Assembly: GCF_001437285.1 (NCBI RefSeq)
Contig: NZ_JQBF01000003.1
Span: forward strand, 62,001 to 126,000
Reading direction: 5' to 3'
Length of the DNA stretch: 64,000 nt
Source of the DNA: Pediococcus pentosaceus
GTDB lineage: Bacteria > Bacillota > Bacilli > Lactobacillales > Lactobacillaceae
The position numbers and the translations under genes are program-made. Shown piece by piece: positions 57,789 to 64,000 of this stretch. Within the stretch, counting starts at the first letter, position 1; each line of letters begins with the position of its first letter. The notes beneath the pieces are model-generated. The model was given only the letters and a program-made list of their open reading frames with translations. It did not search any database and was not told the DNA's origin.

Positions 57789-58448
57789 ATGAGTAAATTA
57801 AACCTCGTTTTGATGGGTCTTCCAGGTGCTGGTAAAGGTACACAGGCTCAGAGAATTATTGAGGATTTCAAAATTCCACATATTTCAACTGGTGACATTT
57901 TCCGTGAAGCTATGAAAAATGAAACCGAAATGGGTGTGGAAGCAAAGAAGTTCATTGATAAGGGTGAACTTGTTCCCGATAGTGTAACTAACGGGATCGT
58001 CGAAGATCGTCTTGCAATGGACGATGTCAACGATGGTTTTATGCTTGATGGTTTTCCTAGAAATATCGATCAAGCTAAGGCGCTAGATGAAATGACATCT
58101 CGTTTAAACAAACCACTTACAGCAGTGATTAACATTCATGTTGATCCTGAAGTTTTGGTTGAAAGACTATCTGGCAGATTTATTTGTAAAAATTGTGGAG
58201 CTACTTATCATAAGCTTTACAATCCACCAAAGGTTGAAGGAACTTGTGATGTTTGCGGACATCACGAATTCTTCCAACGTGAGGACGACAAGCCAGAAAC
58301 TGTAAAAAATCGCATTGCTGTTAATACTAAACTTAACACTCCGTTGATTTCTTACTATGAAGAAAAGCATCTCCTTTACAACATTAATGGCGATCAGGAT
58401 ATCAACGATGTTTATTCTGAAGTCAAAAAAGTATTAGAGGCTCTCTAA
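57789..58448 (+). CDS. adk: Adenylate kinase
   Basis: A 219-residue enzyme for 2 ADP to ATP plus AMP. P-loop GLPGAGKGT at residues 10-18; the lid is the Gram-positive zinc type, CKNCGATYH and CDVCGHHEF, with four cysteines. [10 protein letters not shown] is the AMP-binding signature. SD AAGGAG before ATG 57789. A purine-pool enzyme placed in the ribosomal operon as in most Firmicutes. Confidence 0.98.
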   Translation: MSKLNLVLMGLPGAGKGTQAQRIIEDFKIPHISTGDIFREAMKNETEMGVEAKKFIDKGELVPDSVTNGIVEDRLAMDDVNDGFMLDGFPRNIDQAKALDEMTSRLNKPLTAVINIHVDPEVLVERLSGRFICKNCGATYHKLYNPPKVEGTCDVCGHHEFFQREDDKPETVKNRIAVNTKLNTPLISYYEEKHLLYNINGDQDINDVYSEVKKVLEAL

Positions 58449-58485
58449 TTTCGTGCTTGTTGGTACTATAGATAACGTTCATTGT

Positions 58486-58532
58486 TTGCAAATAGTTTTT
58501 TCGTATGGTAAGCTAATTCAGGTTTAGCTTCG
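58486..58532 (+). promoter_or_regulatory. Possible internal promoter and hairpin before infA
   Basis: TTGCAA (58486-58491), 17 bases, TGG-TAAGCT (58506-58514). A stem AAGCTAA (58510-58516) with TTAGCTT (58524-58530) overlaps the -10. The adk-infA gap of 151 bases is the longest inside the operon. Confidence 0.4.
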
Positions 58533-58599
58533 AAATACATATTTTGAGGCTTTTTGTTGGTTATTACTATTAGAAAAGTTAATGGGAGGCACAAATTTA

Positions 58600-58818
58600 G
58601 TGGCTAAAGATAATGTCATTGAAATTGAGGGCACAGTTAAAGAAACTATGCCTAATGCGATGTTCAAAGTAGAGCTTGAAAATGGTCATGAAATTCTTGC
58701 TCATGTTTCGGGAAAGATTCGCATGCACTATATCAAAATTCTACCTGGCGATAAGGTTACGGTTGAAATGTCACCGTACGACTTGTCCAAAGGTCGCATT
58801 ACCTATCGTTTCAAATAA
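58600..58818 (+). CDS. infA: Translation initiation factor IF-1
   Basis: A 72-residue OB-fold protein that blocks the A site during initiation. GTG 58600 gives [20 protein letters not shown], the exact family length; ATG 58582 is before the GGGAGG ribosome site. [19 protein letters not shown] is the RNA-binding stretch. Confidence 0.97.
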   Translation: MAKDNVIEIEGTVKETMPNAMFKVELENGHEILAHVSGKIRMHYIKILPGDKVTVEMSPYDLSKGRITYRFK

Positions 58819-58845
58819 GTTTTATTCGTTTAGGAGGATTTATTC

Positions 58846-58965
58846 ATGAAGGTACGTCCATCAGTTAAGACAATGTGTGAACATTGCAAAATCATTAGAC
58901 GTAAAGGGCGCGTTATGGTAATTTGCTCAGCAAATCCTAAGCACAAACAGCGTCAAGGAAAATAA
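58846..58965 (+). CDS. rpmJ: Ribosomal protein bL36
   Basis: A 39-residue zinc protein: [20 protein letters not shown], then [19 protein letters not shown]. Ligands C11, C14, C27 and H33 are present (C+ form). SD AGGAGGA (58832-58838 region), 27 bases after infA. Confidence 0.97.
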   Translation: MKVRPSVKTMCEHCKIIRRKGRVMVICSANPKHKQRQGK

Positions 58966-58989
58966 TATTATACTTGGAGGTGAAATTTA

Positions 58990-59355
58990 ATGGCCCGTAT
59001 TGCAGGTGTTGATTTACCACGTGACAAGCGAATTGTCATTGGTTTGACATATATTTTCGGTATTGGTAACACTACCGCTCAAAAAATCTTAAAGGACGCA
59101 GAAGTATCAGAAGATATCCGCGTTCGTGATTTAACAGCCGATCAAGAAGACAAGATCCGTGCAGAAGTAGATAACTATCTAGTTGAAGGTGATCTTCGTC
59201 GTACAGTTAGTCTCAATATCAAGCGTCTCCAAGAAATCGGTTCATACCGTGGTATGCGTCATCGTCGTGGGTTGCCAGTTCGTGGACAACATACGAAGAA
59301 TAACGCTCGGACACGTAAAGGTAAGAAAGTTTCTATCGCAGGTAGAAAAAAATAA
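58990..59355 (+). CDS. rpsM: Ribosomal protein uS13
   Basis: A 121-residue head protein contacting P-site t[23 protein letters not shown], the helix-hairpin-helix [14 protein letters not shown] and the basic tail [17 protein letters not shown] are standard. SD TTGGAGGTG. Confidence 0.98.
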   Translation: MARIAGVDLPRDKRIVIGLTYIFGIGNTTAQKILKDAEVSEDIRVRDLTADQEDKIRAEVDNYLVEGDLRRTVSLNIKRLQEIGSYRGMRHRRGLPVRGQHTKNNARTRKGKKVSIAGRKK

Positions 59356-59375
59356 TTAAAGGAGGCTAACTTTTT

Positions 59376-59765
59376 ATGGCAACGAAAAAGAATACTCGCA
59401 AACGTCGAGTAAAAAAGAATATTGAATCTGGAGTAGCACATATCCATTCAACATTCAACAATACTCTTGTTATGATTACAGATCCCCAAGGTAACGCAGT
59501 TGCTTGGTCATCTGCTGGTGCTCTTGGATTTAAGGGTAGTCGTAAGTCTACACCTTTTGCCGCACAAATGGCATCAGAAGCTGCTGCTAAAGCAGCTATG
59601 GAACATGGTATGAAGAATGTTGAAGTTGCTGTTAAGGGACCTGGTTCAGGTCGTGAAGCTGCTATTCGTGCACTACAAGCTACTGGGCTTGAAGTAAGTG
59701 CAATTCGTGATGTTACACCAGTTCCTCATAATGGATCTCGTCCTCCAAAGCGCCGTCGTGTATAG
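59376..59765 (+). CDS. rpsK: Ribosomal protein uS11
   Basis: A 129-residue platform protein. [20 protein letters not shown] and [20 protein letters not shown] are universal. SD AAAGGAGG, 20 bases after rpsM. Confidence 0.98.
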
Positions 59766-59792
59766 AGTTCGGTTCTGTTTGAGGGCAAACTT

Positions 59793-59826
59793 TATAATGC
59801 ATTCAAAATCGAAATGCAGACTGCGT
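59793..59826 (+). promoter_or_regulatory. Possible -10 and hairpin before rpoA
   Basis: TATAAT (59793-59798) lacks a good -35. TGCATT/AATGCA and, as an alternative, TTCAAAA/TTTTGAA can pair in the same 40 bases, the second reaching the rpoA ribosome site. Confidence 0.3.
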
Positions 59827-59848
59827 TTTGAAAGGGGTAAAAATTAGA

Positions 59849-60793
59849 ATGATCGAATTTGAGAAGCCAAAAATTCATAAAATTGACGAAAATGACAATT
59901 ATGGCCGATTTGTTATTGAACCCTTAGAACGGGGATATGGTACAACGCTTGGTAATTCACTTCGTCGTATCCTATTATCATCATTGCCAGGAGCAGCTAT
60001 TACTAGCGTTCAAATTGATAGTGTCTTACATGAATTCTCAACCATTGAAGGTGTTGTAGAAGACGTAACACAAATTATTTTGAATCTTAAGAAGGTTTCG
60101 TTGAAGATTGAATCTGATGAAGATAAAACATTAGAAATCAATGTTGCGGGACCTGCTAATGTAACTGCTGGCGATATTATGGGAGACGGTGACGTAGTGA
60201 TTCTTAATCCTGAGTTACCAATCTGTACTGTAGCTGAAGGTACTACATTCCATGCAGTACTCACTGCTGACACTGGCCGTGGATATACATCTGCGGACGA
60301 AAACAAGGCTCGAAAGGTTGATATGCCAATCGGTGTATTACCAATCGATTCTATTTATACCCCAATTGAACGTGTTAATTATCAAGTTGAAAATACTCGT
60401 GTTGGTCAACGAGACGACTATGATAAACTTACGCTCGATATTTGGACTGATGGTTCTATCACTCCTAGTGAGGCAACAAGTTTATCTGCTAAAATTTTAA
60501 CAGAACACCTTGCAATCTTTGTTAACCTTAATGATCAGGCTAAAGAGACTGAAATTATGGTTGAAAAAGAAGAAACTCACAAGGAAAAAATGCTTGAAAT
60601 GACAATTGAAGAATTAGATCTTTCGGTCCGTTCATACAATTGCTTAAAACGAGCAGGTATTAACAGTGTTCAAGAATTAACTGACCGCACTGATGCTCAA
60701 ATGATGAAAGTTCGTAATCTTGGACGTAAGTCATTGGTTGAAATCCAAGAGAAACTTAGTTTATTGGGCTTAGGTTTCCGTTCAGAAGACTAA
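59849..60793 (+). CDS. rpoA: DNA-directed RNA polymerase alpha subunit
   Basis: A 314-residue subunit. ATG 59849 gives [20 protein letters not shown] and follows AAAGGGG; a TTG at 59828 is upstream of it. The N-domain has [20 protein letters not shown] (dimer and assembly) and the C-domain [20 protein letters not shown] binds UP elements. Normal length. Confidence 0.98.
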   Translation: MIEFEKPKIHKIDENDNYGRFVIEPLERGYGTTLGNSLRRILLSSLPGAAITSVQIDSVLHEFSTIEGVVEDVTQIILNLKKVSLKIESDEDKTLEINVAGPANVTAGDIMGDGDVVILNPELPICTVAEGTTFHAVLTADTGRGYTSADENKARKVDMPIGVLPIDSIYTPIERVNYQVENTRVGQRDDYDKLTLDIWTDGSITPSEATSLSAKILTEHLAIFVNLNDQAKETEIMVEKEETHKEKMLEMTIEELDLSVRSYNCLKRAGINSVQELTDRTDAQMMKVRNLGRKSLVEIQEKLSLLGLGFRSED

Positions 60794-60814
60794 TCATAAG
60801 GAGGGTTCCCATAG

Positions 60815-61198
60815 ATGAGTTATCGTAAATTAGGTCGTACAAGCTCCCAACGTAAAGCGTTGCTTCGCGATCTCACAACAGAATTAATTGTTAACGAAAA
60901 GATCGTTACTACTGAAGCACGCGCTAAGGAAGTTCGTTCTACTACTGAAAAAATGATCACATTGGGTAAACGTGGCGACTTGCATGCACGTCGTCAAGCT
61001 GCAGCATTCGTTCGTAATGTTGTTGCTGATGTTACTGAAGATGGTGAGGACGTAAAAGTTTCTTCAGCACTTCAAAAATTGTTTGCTGATTTAGCTCCAC
61101 GTTATGCTGATCGTAAAGGTGGATATACTCGTATCTACAAGACGATGCCACGCCGTGGAGACGGTGCCCCAATGGTTGTTTTAGAATTAGTTGATTAA
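60815..61198 (+). CDS. rplQ: Ribosomal protein bL17
   Basis: A 127-residue protein, last ribosomal gene of the alpha operon. [20 protein letters not shown] and [20 protein letters not shown] are standard. SD AAGGAGGG. A long terminator follows. Confidence 0.98.
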   Translation: MSYRKLGRTSSQRKALLRDLTTELIVNEKIVTTEARAKEVRSTTEKMITLGKRGDLHARRQAAAFVRNVVADVTEDGEDVKVSSALQKLFADLAPRYADRKGGYTRIYKTMPRRGDGAPMVVLELVD

Positions 61199-61232
61199 TT
61201 AATTTAAAACGATTTTAATAATAACAAAATCT

Positions 61233-61333
61233 ATCACTTAAGATAATGGTAGGGTGTTACGATGTTGGAGAAATCCTAGTCTAGCCCACGGCGAGTTTTT
61301 AACTTGCTATCATTATCTTCAGTGATTTTTTTT
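61233..61333 (+). terminator. Long-stem terminator after rplQ
   Basis: A 20-base arm (61233-61252, ATCACTTAAGATAATGGTAG) pairs with 61307-61326 with one mismatch and one G-T pair, then a T run. The loop is 54 bases, the third such long-loop terminator in the window. 61199-61232 is AT-rich with nothing else seen. Confidence 0.85.
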
Positions 61334-61382
61334 GTATAGAATGATAGAATTAAGTCCATATTGTTTAGGGAGATAAGAGACT

Positions 61383-62225
61383 TTGAATAACATTATTGAC
61401 GTAAAAAATCTTACATACAAATATGCAAATAGTGGTGACAAAAAAGCACTTGATAATGTTTCGCTCTCTATTGAAAAGGGCAGTTGGACTTCAATTGTTG
61501 GGCATAATGGGAGTGGGAAGAGTACCTTAGCACGTTCAATTGATGGATTGATGTCATATAACGAGGGTGTAATTAATGTAGATGGAATTATTTTATCCGA
61601 TGATACAGTTTGGGACATTCGTAAGAAAATTGGTATGATTTTCCAAAATCCTGACAATCAATTTGTTGGAGCAACGGTCGAAGATGATGTCGCATTTGGC
61701 TTAGAAAATTTAGGCATTGAAACTGACAAGATGCATAAGATTGTCAATAATGTCTTAAAAAAAGTTCGAATGGAAGATTTTAAAGAGAGACAACCTGACC
61801 AATTATCTGGTGGACAAAAGCAACGAGTAGCTATCGCTGGGGTGTTAGCTTCAAAACCTGAAATCATTATCTTAGATGAAGCTACAAGCATGCTTGATCC
61901 TCAAGGACGCTATGAAATAATTAATTTAATTAATGAAATTCACCAGGAAAATGATATTACGGTCATTTCTATAACGCACGATGTAAGTGAGGCTATGCTA
62001 TCAGATCATGTCATTGTCTTAAATGATGGTAAAATCGTCGAATCTGGTGCTCCTAAAAAAGTATTTAATGATGATGAAATGTTAAAGTTAACCGGTTTAG
62101 AAAAACCATTTAATGCACATTTATTTGATGCCTTAGTCGAACAAGGAATTCATCCTCCAGTAGAATTACGAATGGACGAAAATGATTTGGAGGAATGGCT
62201 ATGTCAATTGCTTTTGAAAGCGTAG
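61383..62225 (+). CDS. ecfA1: ECF transporter ATPase EcfA1
   Basis: A 280-residue ABC ATPase that powers ECF vitamin transporters. Walker A GHNGSGKST, signature LSGGQKQR, Walker B IIILDEATSMLDP and the H-loop SITHDVSEA are present. TTG 61383 follows GGGAG by ten bases. The C-terminal region has the ECF-type extension. Overlaps ecfA2. Confidence 0.95.
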   Translation: MNNIIDVKNLTYKYANSGDKKALDNVSLSIEKGSWTSIVGHNGSGKSTLARSIDGLMSYNEGVINVDGIILSDDTVWDIRKKIGMIFQNPDNQFVGATVEDDVAFGLENLGIETDKMHKIVNNVLKKVRMEDFKERQPDQLSGGQKQRVAIAGVLASKPEIIILDEATSMLDPQGRYEIINLINEIHQENDITVISITHDVSEAMLSDHVIVLNDGKIVESGAPKKVFNDDEMLKLTGLEKPFNAHLFDALVEQGIHPPVELRMDENDLEEWLCQLLLKA

Positions 62226-63070
62226 ATTTTGTTTACCAAGCGCATACTCCGTTTGAAAATCTATCTTTAAGAAACATTAATTTAACGATTCCTGATGGAT
62301 CATATACTGCTATTATTGGTCATACGGGAAGTGGCAAGTCGACGCTGATTCAACATGTTAATGGACTCTTACGACCAACCAAGGGCTTGGTCAATGTCGA
62401 TGGACAAATAATTAATGCTAATACTAAAAATAAACAATTAGTTTCCTTACGCCAACATGTAGGGATTGTTTTTCAATTTCCTGAAAGCCAACTTTTTGCT
62501 GAAACGGTAGTTGATGATGTTAAGTTTGGGCCATTGAACTTTGGAGTATCAGATACAGAAGCTACGAATCGAGCCAAAGATGCATTACAAAAAGTTAAGC
62601 TACCAGAAGAATTTTGGCAGAAGTCACCGTTTGAACTTTCTGGTGGACAAATGCGAAGAGTAGCAATTGCAGGTGTGTTGGCAACTAATCCTAAAATCCT
62701 TATTTTAGATGAACCGACCGCTGGATTAGACCCTCAAGGAAGATTTGAAATGATGGAACTTTTTAATGAATTACATCATAAAGAGCAACTTACCATTCTA
62801 TTAGTAACCCATCAAATGGATGATGTGGCAAATTATGCAGATAATGTCATTGTGATGGATGGAGGACAGATTGTTAAGAATGGTGCTCCGGTTGAAGTTT
62901 TTCGAGACACTAAGTGGCTAATAAAACATCAACTAGGATTACCTAAAGCAGCAAATTTTGCCATTAAGTTAGCTGATAGGGGAGTTAAATTTGATAAAAT
63001 GCCACTTGATATTAGTGGTCTAGTACATCAGATTGTTAATGTCAAAGATAGGAGGCCAAGTCATGAATAA
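62201..63070 (+). CDS. ecfA2: ECF transporter ATPase EcfA2
   Basis: A 289-residue partner ATPase. ATG 62201 is chosen over ATG 62195 because TTGGAGG (62187-62193) needs the extra spacing. Walker A GHTGSGKST, signature LSGGQMRR, Walker B ILILDEPTAGLDP. It overlaps ecfA1 by 25 bases and ecfT by eight; EcfA1-EcfA2 forms the motor heterodimer. Confidence 0.95.
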   Translation: MSIAFESVDFVYQAHTPFENLSLRNINLTIPDGSYTAIIGHTGSGKSTLIQHVNGLLRPTKGLVNVDGQIINANTKNKQLVSLRQHVGIVFQFPESQLFAETVVDDVKFGPLNFGVSDTEATNRAKDALQKVKLPEEFWQKSPFELSGGQMRRVAIAGVLATNPKILILDEPTAGLDPQGRFEMMELFNELHHKEQLTILLVTHQMDDVANYADNVIVMDGGQIVKNGAPVEVFRDTKWLIKHQLGLPKAANFAIKLADRGVKFDKMPLDISGLVHQIVNVKDRRPSHE

Positions 63071-63863
63071 AATTCTATTTGGTCGTTATGTCCCCGGCAC
63101 CTCATTTGTACATCGAATGGATCCGCGCGCTAAATTGATTTTGAGTTTGATCTATATTGTGGCTGTTTTTATGGCTAATTCATGGTCAGCATATGTGGTT
63201 AGTTTTATAATTGCTTTGACTATCATTGCTTCATCAGGAATAGCCCCTAAATTCTTCTGGGACGGCGTTAAACCATTAATTGGAGTAATTCTATTAACCG
63301 TTGTGATTCAGGTCTTCTTCGGCGTCGGAGGGCACGTCTATTGGCATTGGGGAATATTATCTATCACGAGTGATGGTCTGTTAAATGCTGTTTACATTGC
63401 AATCCGATTTGTCCTGATTATTCTGGTATCAACGGTATTAACTTTATCAACATCACCACTAGAGATATCAGGAGCAATCGAGTCACTTTTTATGCCACTT
63501 AAAAAGATTCATTTTCCTGTTTATGAAATGGCGTTAATGCTATCAATTGCATTAAGATTTGTTCCAACATTAATAGACGAGACAGAAAAAATCTTGAATG
63601 CTCAACGCTCAAGAGGAGCTAACTTTAGTTCGGGATCAATTATGGCCAGATTAAAAAAGTTAGTTTCAATATTGATTCCTCTTTTTGAAAGTGCGTTTAA
63701 TCGGGCTGAAGAATTAGCTACAGCGATGGAATCTCGTGGCTACCAGGGTGGCGAAGGCCGCAGTAAGTATCGAGTTTTAAATTATACAAAAAATGACATA
63801 ATAGGTACGATATTCATGATGGCTTCTGTAGCATTGATTATGGTACTCAGAAATTGGAGTTAG
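63063..63863 (+). CDS. ecfT: ECF transporter transmembrane component EcfT
   Basis: A 266-residue membrane protein with about five hydrophobic segments that couples the ATPases to substrate-binding S components. ATG 63063 follows AGGAGG. The coupling helices carry the paired motifs AQRSRGANF and AMESRGYQG. With EcfA1 and EcfA2 it would serve several S components, including FolT at 15168-15722. Confidence 0.95.
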   Translation: MNKILFGRYVPGTSFVHRMDPRAKLILSLIYIVAVFMANSWSAYVVSFIIALTIIASSGIAPKFFWDGVKPLIGVILLTVVIQVFFGVGGHVYWHWGILSITSDGLLNAVYIAIRFVLIILVSTVLTLSTSPLEISGAIESLFMPLKKIHFPVYEMALMLSIALRFVPTLIDETEKILNAQRSRGANFSSGSIMARLKKLVSILIPLFESAFNRAEELATAMESRGYQGGEGRSKYRVLNYTKNDIIGTIFMMASVALIMVLRNWS

Positions 63864-63865
63864 TA

Positions 63866-64000
63866 ATGCGATATAAAATAATATTAGCCTATGACGGGAC
63901 TAATTTTGCAGGTTTTCAAATGCAACCTAATCAGCGAACTGTGGAAGGGGTCTTAAAAAGAATAGTTAATAAAATAGCTAAAAACCCAACCCCGGAAATT
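63866..64000 (+). CDS. truA: tRNA pseudouridine(38-40) synthase TruA, N-terminal part
   Basis: The first 45 residues only; the frame stays open to the end of the window. [20 protein letters not shown] and the following RTVEGVLK are the family start. The enzyme makes pseudouridine in the anticodon arm. TTGGAG precedes ATG 63866, two bases after ecfT. The catalytic aspartate lies beyond the window. Confidence 0.95.
   Translation, partial: MRYKIILAYDGTNFAGFQMQPNQRTVEGVLKRIVNKIAKNPTPEI

Noticed and set aside
1-64000. CRISPR array, phage or insertion sequence
   Set aside because: No regular repeat-spacer pattern, transposase, integrase or terminal inverted repeats were found.

Overview
The window is a piece of a low-GC Gram-positive chromosome, most probably a member of the Lactobacillaceae (lactic acid bacteria). 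The reasons are gene content and order: a purEKCSQLFMNHD-type purine operon, ctsR followed directly by clpC without mcsA/mcsB, rpoBC, rpsL-rpsG-fusA without tuf, an uninterrupted S10-spc-alpha ribosomal superoperon ending in ecfA1-ecfA2-ecfT-truA, a C69 dipeptidase, a LysP-type permease under a lysine riboswitch, and zinc-type S14. The genus cannot be fixed by reading alone. There is no phage, insertion sequence, CRISPR array or obvious genomic island; most of the window is core genome, and the novelty sits in leaders, small orphan genes and one decayed stretch.

Layout. 1-10015: purine operon (end of purK, then purC, S, Q, L, F, M, N, H, D), tightly packed with several stop/start overlaps, making IMP from PRPP. 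10016-11009: terminator, a strong extended -10 promoter, a gene-free stretch holding a probably decayed ORF, and a small orphan gene. 11110-14007: divergent C69 dipeptidase and xanthine permease pbuX sharing an intergenic region with three PurBox-like sites. 14112-15722: an orphan 262-residue gene, a tiny basic peptide gene and folT behind a THF riboswitch. 16015-20945: RluA-type pseudouridine synthase, an acidic orphan, a divergent RNase Y, an HD hydrolase, a PAP2 phosphatase and a cold-shock protein with a long leader. 21078-25693: two-gene ThrE-like exporter, ROK fructokinase, LytR-CpsA-Psr protein and alpha/beta hydrolase. 25783-30327: GNAT, lysine riboswitch-lysP, deoxynucleoside kinase, T-box-serS.

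30555-31171: six tRNAs (Val, Leu, Thr, Gly, Arg; then Pro in its own unit). 31276-34300: ctsR-clpC with a CtsR operator. 34319-41876: rpoB-rpoC with an attenuator-like hairpin in the rpoB leader. 41904-43627: a nucleoside hydrolase and the prepilin peptidase comC on the minus strand. 43702-47083: str operon with a structured leader. 47106-61198: S10-spc-alpha operons (rpsJ to rplQ, with secY, adk, infA and rpoA) behind a highly structured leader. 61383-64000: the ECF energising module (ecfA1, ecfA2, ecfT) and the start of truA.

Several parts act together. The ECF module at the right end would power the FolT substrate-capture protein encoded 46 kb away, whose riboswitch senses reduced folate, the cofactor consumed by PurN and PurH. 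PbuX salvage and the de novo purine operon are alternative purine supplies, and the PurBox sites suggest PurR co-regulation. At least seven RNA or protein regulatory leaders (THF, lysine, T-box, CtsR operator, rpoB attenuator, str leader, S10 leader) are readable. Gene starts were chosen by Shine-Dalgarno spacing and family N-termini, and often lie inside the longest possible frame.
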